Shown here in pieces: positions 49,148 through 61,195 of a DNA stretch of 64,000 bases. How positions within the stretch are numbered: position 1 is the first letter of the stretch; every line of letters begins with the position of its first letter. This DNA comes from Defluviitaleaceae bacterium. Its GTDB lineage: Bacteria > Bacillota > Clostridia > Lachnospirales > WQUN01. The notes under the pieces are model-generated. The model saw only the letters and a program-made list of their open reading frames with translations, was not told where the DNA came from and did no database searches. The position numbers and the translations under genes were made by a program. The stretch is from assembly GCA_009777845.1 (NCBI GenBank), contig WRLD01000003.1:1-64000 (forward strand), read 5' to 3'.

Positions 49148-49196
49148 AAGAACCTGCAATTTCCCCAGTGGTTTAACAAATTCAAATGGTTTAACA

Positions 49197-49358
49197 AACG
49201 AGTCCTTCAACACGAATTTGCACGAACGAATCCGCCAAATCTGCGAAAATCCGTTAAATCCGTGTTTCCAATGTTTTAATCCGCCAAATCTGCAAAAATC
49301 CGCATTCCAACATCGTATTCCCACAAGCCGTTAAGGCTTCAAGATAACATTCCCACAA
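49197..49358. repeat. Family A array and partial family D element
   Basis: gaacgaatccgccaaatctg to atctgcaaaaatccgcattc (49210-49308), then cgttaaggcttcaagataac and attcccac (49328-49352), a reverse D fragment. No gene lies between 48360 and 49421. Confidence 0.75.
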
Positions 49359-49421
49359 CAAATCAATGCTTTGCATAACCGCAAAACATCAATCTACCAG
49401 TCGGACAAAACGAACAACGCC

Positions 49422-50588
49422 CTAATTCCGCTCAGGCCGCTTCTTCCAATCACGCAAAAACTGCGGCGTTGATTCCTCGCCAATCAAGCGGAAAGTAGAC
49501 TCGCGTATAGGCGGCAATTCTTCACGCTCGGCGGTTTGGATATTAGGCGGCGTATCGTTGTAGCTGTTACGTTGCGGCTGATGGTATGGGTCGGCGGCTC
49601 TGGCACGCGAGGCTGTTTGCGGGGTCGCGCTTTCGTCCAAGCCAGTGGCAATAACCGTAACGCGCACCTCGTCCTTTAACGAATCGTCGATTCTCGCGCC
49701 GAACATAATAATTGCATCGGGGTCGATAAGCGTGTTTGCGTATTCCTGCGCACGAGCCACTTCCTTTAGCCCTAGGCTAGAATCACCCGCAAAGCAGACG
49801 ATTATGGCTTTCGCACCCTTTAGCGAGGTTTCGAGCAATGGGCTTTCGATAGCCGATTTTATGGCTGTTTCTACCTTATTTTTCCCAGAAGCAGTGCCAA
49901 CGCCCATGTGCGCGATGCCTTGGTCTTTCATTACCGTTTCGAGGTCGGCGAAGTCAACATTGATAAGCCCGCCCTCGCTGATTATGCCGCTTATTCCCAC
50001 TACGCCCTGGTGCAAAACCTCGTCGGCATAACGGAACGCGTCCACGAGGGAAACATCGTCGCCTATGGTGGAAAGCAGCTTCTCATTGGGAATAATTACC
50101 AGCGTGTCCACGTTTTTGCGGAACTCGGCAATGCCTTCGAGCGCGTTACGCATACGCGGCCCGCCCTCAAAAGCAAAGGGCTTGGTAACAACGCCGATAG
50201 TAAGCACGTTTTTTTCCTTTGCCACACTGGCAATAACTGGCGCGGCGCCCGTGCCTGTTCCGCCGCCCATGCCCGCAGTTATAAACAATAGCTCCGTATT
50301 GTCTATGGCGTTGGCGATTACGTCGCGTGTTTCCTCTGCGGCGCGGCGGCCTACCTCGGGCTTTCCGCCCGCCCCAAGACCGCGCGTGAGCTTTTCGCCA
50401 AGCTGTATACGAACAGAAGCCTTAGACTTCGTCAAGGCCTTATTGTCAGTATTCGCGGAAATAAATTCAATGTCCTGGACACCTGCGTCCACCATGCGGT
50501 CAACAGCGTTGTTTCCGCCGCCGCCTACGCCTATTACCTTAATTCTTGCGCTAAGCTCCCTAGAAGTATCTACATCAATATTCAACAC
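49422..50588 (-). CDS. ftsZ: Cell division protein FtsZ
   Basis: 388 residues. Tubulin-like GTPase that forms the division ring. Seen: IKVIGVGGGGNNAVDRM, the tubulin signature GGGTGTGAAPV, KPFAFEGGPRMRNALEGI, and the T7-loop region LINVDFADLETVM. After the core (about residue 320) comes a variable linker and the C-terminal peptide STPQFLRDWKKR, which binds FtsA/SepF in related species. The start is GTG 50586-50588, after GGGGGG. A promoter is visible at 50640-50668. Confidence 0.97.
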   Translation of the reverse strand: MLNIDVDTSRELSARIKVIGVGGGGNNAVDRMVDAGVQDIEFISANTDNKALTKSKASVRIQLGEKLTRGLGAGGKPEVGRRAAEETRDVIANAIDNTELLFITAGMGGGTGTGAAPVIASVAKEKNVLTIGVVTKPFAFEGGPRMRNALEGIAEFRKNVDTLVIIPNEKLLSTIGDDVSLVDAFRYADEVLHQGVVGISGIISEGGLINVDFADLETVMKDQGIAHMGVGTASGKNKVETAIKSAIESPLLETSLKGAKAIIVCFAGDSSLGLKEVARAQEYANTLIDPDAIIMFGARIDDSLKDEVRVTVIATGLDESATPQTASRARAADPYHQPQRNSYNDTPPNIQTAEREELPPIRESTFRLIGEESTPQFLRDWKKRPERN

Positions 50589-50639
50589 GGGACCCCCCGA
50601 CCAATTTTATTTTAGCTTGCCAGTATTCTAACATTCTCT

Positions 50640-50668
50640 ATAATACACAAAAAAGGGTCACTTGTCTA
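50640..50668 (-). promoter_or_regulatory. Sigma-A-type promoter for ftsZ
   Basis: On the minus strand TAGACA (50663-50668), 17 bases, TATTAT (50640-50645). Start expected near 50633, about 45 bases before the GTG. Confidence 0.55.
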
Positions 50669-50794
50669 CAACTCTCTTTCAGAAAAATTTTAGAAAAATT
50701 TTTTGCGTGGTTTTTTGAATGGTTGCGTTTTGCTAAAACAAACTATCCTTAAAGTTTTTCCACTTTTCCTCGCTGTTTTTGGCTAAATGCAACT

Positions 50795-51394
50795 TCACCG
50801 CAACCGCCCCCAATCCTCCCAGCTTCTATTACGGATAGTGCTGACAATCACAAAAATAACTAAGCCCATTTGAATAGAGAACGGTATAACGAAAACAGGA
50901 CGGCTATACCACGCACGAGTAGGGACGTAGCTATGCAAAACTCTAAGTGCTTCCCTTATCTCGGGAGTGCGTGGTGATGAGCTTGGTACGTTTAAGAGAA
51001 GTGTTGCGTTTAGTAGCCCTCGCTCGTCAAAGAAGAAAGCAATGCTACTATTACTCGTTAAAGATTTAAACTCCCCTATAGCATACTCAACCACATCACC
51101 ACTAATCCGCAACATAAAATCCTCTACAGATTTTACGCCCTCTATCTTGATTTCCAAACAAGGCCCTCTATCTCGTGTACTAGGGCGAAAATCTGTTACA
51201 AAAAGCCTTTCATATGGGGCTAATTCAAATTGAAATGCCGCTGCGATTGCTTCCTTGTGGTGTGCTTCCCTAAAATACTGTATTTCGATTGAATCGGGGG
51301 TATTCGGAAACCATGAAACAAACATGACCGCAAGAAATACAGGAAAGCCCATCAGTATTGCGAAGCAACCTGCCGTACGCTCTCCGCTTGTCAT
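50795..51394 (-). CDS. Bitopic membrane protein, paralogue 3 of a tandem set
   Basis: 199 residues; family not recognised. N-terminal helix (CFAILMGFPVFLAVMFVSWF) and C-terminal helix (PVFVIPFSIQMGLVIFVIV) enclose an extracytoplasmic domain that shares AAAFQFELAPYERLFV, IEGVKSVEDFMLRISGDV, VLHSYVPTRAW with its two upstream neighbours. The conserved order AFQF-LAPxE, xGVxSxEDF, NVPS and YxPS suggests one fold in all three. No ribosome site is obvious. Last gene of the four-gene operon starting at 56224. Confidence 0.75.
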   Translation of the reverse strand: MTSGERTAGCFAILMGFPVFLAVMFVSWFPNTPDSIEIQYFREAHHKEAIAAAFQFELAPYERLFVTDFRPSTRDRGPCLEIKIEGVKSVEDFMLRISGDVVEYAIGEFKSLTSNSSIAFFFDERGLLNATLLLNVPSSSPRTPEIREALRVLHSYVPTRAWYSRPVFVIPFSIQMGLVIFVIVSTIRNRSWEDWGRLR

Positions 51395-51466
51395 GGTAGT
51401 ATAAGGAAAGGCTCGTTGTTGTTTCCGTTTTGAATAGTCAAAAAAATCCCGCCCCTTTTATTGGCT

Positions 51467-52180
51467 TTAATATCCATATTTACGCCTGTGAATAATATAA
51501 ATAATCAAGAAAACAGTTGAAGCCACTAGAATAAGAAAGGGTACAATAAAAAACGGATTAAGCAAAATACTTGGAAAGTATTCATTTAAAATGTCTATTG
51601 CCGTTCCAAGCTCCCAAGGGAGCGGAGCGCCGCTAGGAACATTCAAAACAAACAACGAATATATTTCATCTCTATCCGAAAAAAACATGAGAGTGCTTTG
51701 AATAGAGCGTACACGCCCAAAGCTATCAGTAAAAGGGGCGAATCTATCTATAGCATACTCACTTAAAATGTCGTGGTAAGGAAAATAGGGATTATATTCG
51801 TTGGTACTGTCTATTTCGTGTATATTTCCACGCAGTCGAGATATAAAATCGTCTACGGACTGCACTCCCCCTATTCGGATATATAGACTTAATCCAGTAT
51901 CCTTACCGCCCTTATAGAATCTTTGCACTTCCAGTGTTTCATGCGGTGCAATTTCAAACTGTAACGCTGATGTTATTTCTTCGATATGCCGTTGCTTTTT
52001 AATTTTAACGTCCTCTATTAAAACACGGTTGTGAACAATTATACCAAAAAGCATAGCAAAAAACGTCACTACAAACAATGTCCCCACAAAGAAAATCCTC
52101 AACATAGAGTAATCTTCCTTAATGAACAGGTGCATTACTATCAATAAATAAAATGATGCAATCAAGATAAATATAATCAC
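51467..52180 (-). CDS. Membrane protein, paralogue 2 of a tandem set
   Basis: 237 residues. Two N-terminal helices (FILIASFYLLIVMHLFI; RIFFVGTLFVVTFFAMLFG) and a C-terminal one (FFIVPFLILVASTVFLII), with an extracytoplasmic domain carrying SALQFEIAPHETLEV, IGGVQSVDDFISRLRGNI, NVPSGAPLPWE and LNEYFPSILLNPFF. These match paralogues 1 and 3. GTG start with AGGGGAG upstream. Function unknown; it presumably acts with the surface protein at the head of the operon. Confidence 0.75.
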   Translation of the reverse strand: MIIFILIASFYLLIVMHLFIKEDYSMLRIFFVGTLFVVTFFAMLFGIIVHNRVLIEDVKIKKQRHIEEITSALQFEIAPHETLEVQRFYKGGKDTGLSLYIRIGGVQSVDDFISRLRGNIHEIDSTNEYNPYFPYHDILSEYAIDRFAPFTDSFGRVRSIQSTLMFFSDRDEIYSLFVLNVPSGAPLPWELGTAIDILNEYFPSILLNPFFIVPFLILVASTVFLIIYIIHRRKYGY

Positions 52181-52202
52181 GTTGCTACTCCCCTAATAAC
52201 TA

Positions 52203-52849
52203 CTACCACTCTTTCAATCTCCGACTGCAAACACTCCGCCTAACCACAAAAAGGATTAACGATACTTGAATGAGAACAGGCACGATAAAAAAAGGATGAA
52301 TCCATATGCTTGGAAGATATTTAAACAACATTCTAGTCATGGTTTCCCCAAGCTCCTGCGACTTTAAGCCGTGTATCTCAAATTTTGCACCCATAATACC
52401 ATTTTCGTCTTGAAAAAAGAGCAGTCTTTGCCACTTACTCCTGCTATATTGTGAGCGAGGAAAGAGATTTAAGTCGCAAAACCTAAACGTACCGGGATTA
52501 TACCACCATACAGTCGAATAGTTATGGTCGTTTGACATTTCAAGGTCAAACAGTATTTCCCCATTAAATCGAGAAAGAAAGTCCTCGGGTGATTTTATGC
52601 CCTCTACTACAATATGCAGCCGCATATCGTAGCGCATTTTTCTACGGCTATCCTGTGGGTCGCCTCGCTGAAAATGCTCTATATAAAGTGTTTCGTCTGG
52701 GGCTAGTGTAAACTGAAATGAGGAAGCAAGAAAGTCGCTATGCCATTCTTTCTTAAACTTATGCACCTCAATACTATAACGGTCTATGTCATAAAGTGCC
52801 AATAAATACCCTGCCCATATGACGAAAAACATAAATACAAATAACGCTT

Positions 52850-52853
<4 letters not shown>
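52203..52853 (-). CDS. Bitopic membrane protein, paralogue 1 of a tandem set
   Basis: 216 residues. N-terminal helix ([19 protein letters not shown]), extracytoplasmic domain with [34 protein letters not shown] and [14 protein letters not shown], and C-terminal helix ([16 protein letters not shown]). The start overlaps the stop of the large surface protein gene (ATGA, 52850-52853), so the two are translationally coupled. No catalytic motif is seen. Confidence 0.75.
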
Positions 52854-56224
<3,371 letters not shown>

Positions 56225-56287
56225 AAAATCCCTCCCAAATATTTAATTGACTTTATGCTACCATAACCAAGCAATCTTAACAAGTTT

Positions 56288-56350
56288 AACCAAAAAATTT
56301 TTTGACAACAAATCAACCTAACCAAAAACTTTTTGGCAACAAACCAACCC
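56288..56350. repeat. Tandem 32-bp direct repeat before the small gene at 56436
   Basis: aaccaaaaaattttttgaca and aaccaaaaactttttggcaa begin two copies of about 32 bases. Confidence 0.6.
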
Positions 56351-56358
56351 CCAAATGA

Positions 56359-56412
56359 ATAAGATATAGCCTAATATCTTATGCCATTATCCGCACAATG
56401 GGCGGATAGTGG
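56359..56412. promoter_or_regulatory. Two adjacent inverted repeats (operator-like) upstream of the small gene
   Basis: ataagatat / atatcttat (9-base perfect arms, 6-base loop, 56359-56382), then ccattatccgc / gcggatagtgg (10 of 11 pair, 56384-56412). They may be regulator sites or RNA hairpins in the leader. Confidence 0.5.
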
Positions 56413-56435
56413 TATAACAAAAAGGAGCGACCAAA

Positions 56436-56630
56436 ATGAGCCACCAAACCGCCCCACACGCCCTACTAGCACAAATAATGCAGTGCGTAAACGGCAAAAA
56501 CTGCTTCGAGGCAATACCCGAGTTTGAAAGCCACCTGCACCCATGGGACATTATCCGTGCAGTACGGCATATGCTACCCCCGCACGAGCAGAGAATTATT
56601 GATGCAGTAAGCGCGTTGCCAGTGCAATAA
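56436..56630 (+). CDS. Small hypothetical protein
   Basis: 64 residues, family not recognised: MSHQTAPHALLAQIMQCVNG, EAIPEFESHLHPWDIIRAVR, HEQRIIDAVSALPVQ. Helical and His-rich, no membrane segment, two cysteines (residues 17 and 23). AAAAAGGAG lies eight bases before the ATG, which supports real translation. It is surrounded by genes on the other strand and preceded by two inverted repeats that may control it. Confidence 0.65.
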   Translation: MSHQTAPHALLAQIMQCVNGKNCFEAIPEFESHLHPWDIIRAVRHMLPPHEQRIIDAVSALPVQ

Positions 56631-56689
56631 ATTTGCATTGAATACGCACGAACAGCAAAGCACGTAGCTTCCTCAGCTTTAAAAGGCAT

Positions 56690-56785
56690 TTAAACACGGA
56701 TTTAGCGGATTCACGCAGATTTACGCGGATTTTTGCACGAACGAATCCGCGTAAATCCGTGAAAATCCGCTAAATCCGTGTTTAA
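56690..56785. repeat. Family A array
   Basis: aaacacggatttagcggatt at the left, gaaaatccgctaaatccgtg at the right, between the small gene and the end of dnaE. Confidence 0.8.
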
Positions 56786-56827
56786 TACCAAGAAAAAATC
56801 CGCAAGTTAAAAATATCACCGCACGCT

Positions 56828-59800
56828 TCACCGCCCCCGCACCTTCACCATGCCCTCACCAAGCAACCCCTCCATAGCCGCGGTGAGGGCATGGCTAATC
56901 GTCACAAAGTACATACGCTTTGCCAAATACTTCTTATTTTGTGCTTCGTTAAAAATCATTACTTCCGTATCGCCGTGATACATAGCTAAAATGTCCGTTA
57001 TGCTTTTCAGCGGAATATCGCGGTCTTTCGGCACTTTTAGCCATAGCACCTCTCTGTTTTTGGTGCTCGGCGGCAGCTGCGGCATTTCCTCGTAGAACAA
57101 AAATTCCTGCGCCACTAGCTTTGTCGCTTCCTCCTCGCGCACGTTTACCCTACCTTGAATTACTAATACTTGCTCCTCTTGCAGTCGCGAGCCGATTTTT
57201 TCGTAGATTTTGGAAAACACGAGTACCTCTACCGTGCCGTGCATGTCCTCCACGGTGAGGAAGCAGAACGGCTTGTTCTCCGCCTTTGTGTATTTCACGC
57301 TTTTGGCGGTGATTATTCCGCCGTATTTTACGTTGTCGCCGTCCGCTAGGGTAGCCGTTTCTTCTGCGAAATCAAGGCTTGTGGCGGTTACATACGCGTT
57401 GATTGTTTCCTCGTACTCCGCCAGCGGGTGTCCGCTTACGTATATGCCAAGCAGGGTTTTTTCGTCATGCAGAAGCAACCTCTTGGGAAATTCGCCCACT
57501 GGCGGCAGCTCGTCCGTGTCCGAGGTGTCCACGGCGGGCGTGTCGTCCATATCAAAGAGGGAAAGCTGTCCCGACAAGGTATTTTTCTTTTGTTGTGCCA
57601 AGCCGCCCTGTATGCTTTGGAAAACTGCTATATACTGGGAACGCCTGCCGCCAAGCGAATCAAACGCGCCCGCACGTATTAGGCTCTCTAGGCAACGCTT
57701 GTTTACGTCATGGTCGGCAAGCCGCTTTATAAAGTCGGTAATGCCCTTGTATTTGCCGTTTTTTTCGCGTTCCTCGACAATAGCGTCTACGGCGGCATGG
57801 CCGACATTTTTTATGGAAGAAAGCCCAAAGCGTACCGCTTCCTGGTCGAACGCTACAGTAAACGCCGAAAAGCCCTCGTTTACGTCAGGCGGAAGTAGCT
57901 TAATGCCCATTTTTTTACATTCGTGGGTATAGCCGCCCGCCACGCTCATGGTAGCCGCCATAAATTCCAGCGGATAGTAGCATTTTATATACGCGGTCTG
58001 GTAGCCTATGACGGCATAGCACGCCGCGTGCGACTTATTAAACGCATACGCCGCAAACTTGTCCATAGCGTCAAAAATCGCGCTTGCTGTTTTTTCGGGA
58101 ATACCGTTTTTTACACAGCCGGGGACATTAGCTTCCTCCAAGCCGTGAATAAAATTACGCCGCTCCTTTTCCATTTCGTCCGCTTTTTTCTTAGACATAG
58201 CGCGGCGAATCAAATCGCTTCTTCCCAAGCTATAGCCCGCCAAATCGCGTACTATTTGCATAACCTGCTCCTGGTATACGATACAGCCGTAGGTGGCTTC
58301 GAGAATGGGCTTTAGCGAGGGGTGCATATATTTTACCTTGGCAGGCTCGCGTTTCCCCTTTACATAATCTGGTATAAAGTCCATCGGGCCGGGGCGGTAC
58401 AGGGCTATTCCTGCGGTTAAATCTTCCAAGCTCTGCGGCTGTAGCTCTCGCATAAACGAGGTCATTCCCGCACTTTCCAGCTGGAACACGCCGCCTGTTT
58501 TGCCCTGCGAAATCAGCTCGTACACCTTGGGGTCGTCATAGCCGTAAGGCCAGCTATGCACGTCTACGTCTATATTCTTGCCGCGTTTTATTTCCTCTGC
58601 GGCTATTCGCAAGACCGTAAGCGTACGCAAGCCAAGGAAGTCCATTTTTAGTAGCCCTAGCTCCTCGCATGTTCCCATAGGAAATTGCGTGGTAACAACG
58701 CCGTCATTTAGGTTAAGCGGCACATATTCGATTACTGGCTTGTCACAAATAACCACGCCAGCCGCGTGAGTACCTGCATGACGGGAAAGCCCCTCCAGCC
58801 GCAAGGACATGTCCAACAGCTTGCGTGTATTAGGTTCTTCGTAGGCCTCCTTTAGCTCGGGGCTTACCGCCAACGCCTTTGTCAGTGTCATGCCTAGGTC
58901 GGCAGGAATCATTTTCGCTACGCGGTCAACCTCCGCGTAGGGCATAGCCAACGCGCGACCAACGTCACGCGTAACCGCACGCGCTTTCATTGTACCAAAG
59001 GTAATAATCTGCGCCACATGGTCGGAGCCGTATTTTCGGTTTACGTATTCGATTACCTCCTGCCGCCGTTCGTAGCAGAAGTCTATATCAAAATCGGGCA
59101 TGGAAACGCGTTCGGGGTTCAAAAACCGCTCGAAAAGCAAGTTGTACGGAATGGGGTCAACGTCCGTAATACGCAAGGTGTACGCCACTATGCTTCCTGC
59201 GCCCGAGCCGCGCCCGGGGCCTACCATTATTGCGTTTTCCCGCGCATAACGAATGAAGTCCCACACGATTAAAAAATATTCTACAAAGCCCATGTTTTTT
59301 ATTACGTCTAGCTCAAAATCGAGCCGTTCCTCGTAGGGCTTTATGTCCTGCACATGTGGGTAACGCCTGGTTAGCCCGAGATAGCACTGCTCGCGTAGGT
59401 ATTCAAAGGCATCGCCGTTGTTCGGCACATCAAAAATAGGCAGCTTGTAGTCATTAAATTGTATTTCTATATGGCAGCGGTCGGCGATTTTTTGCGTATT
59501 TTCCAGCGCATGGGGCAAATGCGAAAAATGCTCGTTCATTATTTCGGGCGTTTTTAAGTAAAACTCGTTTGTTTCCATGCTCATTCGTTTTTCGTCCAGT
59601 ACGGTCTTTCCCGTTTGTATACACAACAAAACGTCCTGTGCTTCCGAGTCCGACTGGTTTATATAATGCACGTCGTTTGTCGCCACCAGCGGCAAATTAA
59701 GCTCGTCCGCCATGCGGATAAGCTGTTCGTTTACTTGCTTTTGTTCCGCCAAGCCGTTTTCCTGTAGCTCCAAGAAAAAATTGTTTTCGCCGAAAATTTC

Positions 59801-60301
59801 GCTGTAAAGCGCGGCACGTTCCTTGCCTGCTTCATAGCCGTGCGAAAGCAGAACATTCGCCACCACGCCGCCCAAACACGCGCTTAACGCGATTAGCCCC
59901 TTGGAATATTTCCGCAGAATTTCCACGTCTACACGCGGCTTGTAATAGAAGCCCTCGGTAAAGCCGAGCGACACCAGCTTGATTAAATTGTGGTAGCCCT
60001 CCATATTTTCCGCAAGCAAAACCAAGTGCTGATATGTGCCTTCCTCGCGCCGCTCCTTCACAAAGCGCGAGGTAGGCGCGACATACACCTCACAGCCGAT
60101 AATCGGCTTGATTCCCTCACGCCTCGCCGTCTTGTAAAAGTCGATTACGCCGTACATCACGCCATGGTCGGTAATCGCTAGGCTATCCATGCCCATTTCC
60201 TTGGTGCGGGCGATAAGCTCGCCGATTTTTGCCGAGCCGTCTAAAAGGCTGTATTCGGTGTGGACGTGTAGGTGGGTGAAGGGTTTCATTTTATTTGTCA
60301 T
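56828..60301 (-). CDS. dnaE: DNA polymerase III alpha subunit (DnaE type)
   Basis: 1157 residues from ATG 60301. Replicative polymerase of family C. Seen: N-terminal PHP domain (FTHLHVHTEYSLLDGSAKI; ITDHGVMYGVIDFY), the polymerase palm (GPGRGSGAGSIVAY; PDFDIDFCYERRQEVIEYV with catalytic Asp), EQVMQIVRDLAGYS, a helix-hairpin-helix region, and an OB fold near the C terminus (KYGGIITAKSVKYTKAENKP). The layout is DnaE, not PolC. AAAGGA lies seven bases before ATG 60301; other starts are 60304, 60322 and 60289. The start region overlaps the end of a RelB/DinJ-like antitoxin gene. Confidence 0.96.
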   Translation of the reverse strand: MTNKMKPFTHLHVHTEYSLLDGSAKIGELIARTKEMGMDSLAITDHGVMYGVIDFYKTARREGIKPIIGCEVYVAPTSRFVKERREEGTYQHLVLLAENMEGYHNLIKLVSLGFTEGFYYKPRVDVEILRKYSKGLIALSACLGGVVANVLLSHGYEAGKERAALYSEIFGENNFFLELQENGLAEQKQVNEQLIRMADELNLPLVATNDVHYINQSDSEAQDVLLCIQTGKTVLDEKRMSMETNEFYLKTPEIMNEHFSHLPHALENTQKIADRCHIEIQFNDYKLPIFDVPNNGDAFEYLREQCYLGLTRRYPHVQDIKPYEERLDFELDVIKNMGFVEYFLIVWDFIRYARENAIMVGPGRGSGAGSIVAYTLRITDVDPIPYNLLFERFLNPERVSMPDFDIDFCYERRQEVIEYVNRKYGSDHVAQIITFGTMKARAVTRDVGRALAMPYAEVDRVAKMIPADLGMTLTKALAVSPELKEAYEEPNTRKLLDMSLRLEGLSRHAGTHAAGVVICDKPVIEYVPLNLNDGVVTTQFPMGTCEELGLLKMDFLGLRTLTVLRIAAEEIKRGKNIDVDVHSWPYGYDDPKVYELISQGKTGGVFQLESAGMTSFMRELQPQSLEDLTAGIALYRPGPMDFIPDYVKGKREPAKVKYMHPSLKPILEATYGCIVYQEQVMQIVRDLAGYSLGRSDLIRRAMSKKKADEMEKERRNFIHGLEEANVPGCVKNGIPEKTASAIFDAMDKFAAYAFNKSHAACYAVIGYQTAYIKCYYPLEFMAATMSVAGGYTHECKKMGIKLLPPDVNEGFSAFTVAFDQEAVRFGLSSIKNVGHAAVDAIVEEREKNGKYKGITDFIKRLADHDVNKRCLESLIRAGAFDSLGGRRSQYIAVFQSIQGGLAQQKKNTLSGQLSLFDMDDTPAVDTSDTDELPPVGEFPKRLLLHDEKTLLGIYVSGHPLAEYEETINAYVTATSLDFAEETATLADGDNVKYGGIITAKSVKYTKAENKPFCFLTVEDMHGTVEVLVFSKIYEKIGSRLQEEQVLVIQGRVNVREEEATKLVAQEFLFYEEMPQLPPSTKNREVLWLKVPKDRDIPLKSITDILAMYHGDTEVMIFNEAQNKKYLAKRMYFVTISHALTAAMEGLLGEGMVKVRGR

Positions 60302-60479
60302 CATAATGTCCTTTACATTCACTGTGGTCTATGACAAGCTCAAAGGGTATTCCATTCTGCCTAACGGCGGCTTTAATGAACATGGTAAACGCCGTAGTCA
60401 TATTCATGCCTAGCTCGTCAAACAGCGTATCTGCCCTGTATTTCAGTTCGTCGTCAATACGGATATTTACTTGTGCCAT
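60291..60479 (-). CDS. RelB/DinJ-family antitoxin without adjacent cognate toxin
   Basis: 62 residues. AQVNIRIDDELKYRADTLFD then ELGMNMTTAFTMFIKAAVRQ is the ribbon-helix-helix domain of RelB/DinJ antitoxins; the tail GIPFELVIDHSECKG fits the family. AAGGAGGAG precedes ATG 60479; the longer frame to 60548 crosses the promoter. Downstream on the same strand is dnaE, which it overlaps by 11 bases. No RelE/YafQ gene is next to it on this strand; the toxin-like gene at 60898 belongs to another pair. Confidence 0.85.
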   Translation of the reverse strand: MAQVNIRIDDELKYRADTLFDELGMNMTTAFTMFIKAAVRQNGIPFELVIDHSECKGHYDDK

Positions 60480-60507
60480 AATTCTCCTCCTTGAGTGTTT
60501 GTATATC

Positions 60508-60536
60508 ATTGTATAGTAGATGCTATGCGGTGTCAA
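60508..60536 (-). promoter_or_regulatory. Sigma-A-type promoter for the antitoxin-dnaE transcript
   Basis: On the minus strand TTGACA (60531-60536), 17 bases, TACAAT (60508-60513). TATACA with a 15-base spacer is also possible. Confidence 0.65.
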
Positions 60537-60561
60537 TGCTTCAAGCATATAGATTCACATG

Positions 60562-60590
60562 TTGCGCCCCACAACACAAGCATATATAAT
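60562..60590 (+). promoter_or_regulatory. Sigma-A-type promoter for the AbrB/RelE-type pair
   Basis: TTGCGC (60562-60567), 17 bases, TATAAT (60585-60590). Confidence 0.55.
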
Positions 60591-60634
60591 AAGCGGTAAG
60601 AATATAAGACATTCCAACTATAGGAGGTATGCTA

Positions 60635-60898
60635 ATGCTTGCAGAATTACGCCAAAAATCACAAATAACCATTCCAAAGGAGCTTGTTGACAGACTAGGG
60701 CTTTCAGAGGGGGACAAATTAGATATTTATGAGCAGGAGGGCATAATTTGCATTATGCCTGTTGTTGTTTACCCAAAGGGCTATGTAGAAGGTCTTTTGG
60801 ACGATATAAAGGAAATAAAAAGAAAAATTGCTACAGGGGAACAGCCTGTGTTTAATGATATTGACGAGCTAATCTCGAGCTTGGAGAGTGAGGAGTGA
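60635..60898 (+). CDS. AbrB/MazE-fold antitoxin
   Basis: 87 residues. ELRQKSQITIPKELVDRLGL then SEGDKLDIYEQEGIICIMPV is a swapped-hairpin AbrB-type DNA-binding domain; the acidic C-terminal part (NDIDELISSLESEE) is the likely toxin-binding tail. GGAGG is seven bases before ATG 60635, which is preferred to ATG 60629. Its stop overlaps the start of the toxin gene, so the pair is coupled. Confidence 0.88.
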   Translation: MLAELRQKSQITIPKELVDRLGLSEGDKLDIYEQEGIICIMPVVVYPKGYVEGLLDDIKEIKRKIATGEQPVFNDIDELISSLESEE

Positions 60899-61164
60899 TG
60901 TCATATCAATTCACCTTTTCACAGAATTTCAAAAAGCACTTTAAAAAGATGAGTGTACATGAAAAAAAGCAGATAACCAACAAATTAAAGCTGTTGGCGG
61001 AAAATCCAGCCCACCCATCATTACGGACAAAGCGTATCAAGGGAGCAGACGGACTGTATGAAAGCAGTGCCAGCATGGATATACGGTTGATTTGGTACTA
61101 TGAGGGTACGCTGATGATTATCATAGTTGACGTTGGACATCACGATATTTTAAAGCAGTTCTAG
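60898..61164 (+). CDS. RelE/ParE/YafQ-like toxin
   Basis: 88 residues. SYQFTFSQNFKKHFKKMSVH start, LRTKRIKGADGLYESSASMD and IRLIWYYEGTLMIIIVDVGH core, ending HDILKQF. This fits the RelE superfamily, close to the YafQ/HigB-like members in which the C-terminal His residues act in mRNA cleavage. Paired with an AbrB-type antitoxin rather than RelB. GAGGAGTG lies in front of the ATG. Confidence 0.85.
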   Translation: MSYQFTFSQNFKKHFKKMSVHEKKQITNKLKLLAENPAHPSLRTKRIKGADGLYESSASMDIRLIWYYEGTLMIIIVDVGHHDILKQF

Positions 61165-61195
61165 GGCGTACCCGCCTTGACATAACCCCCCCAAA

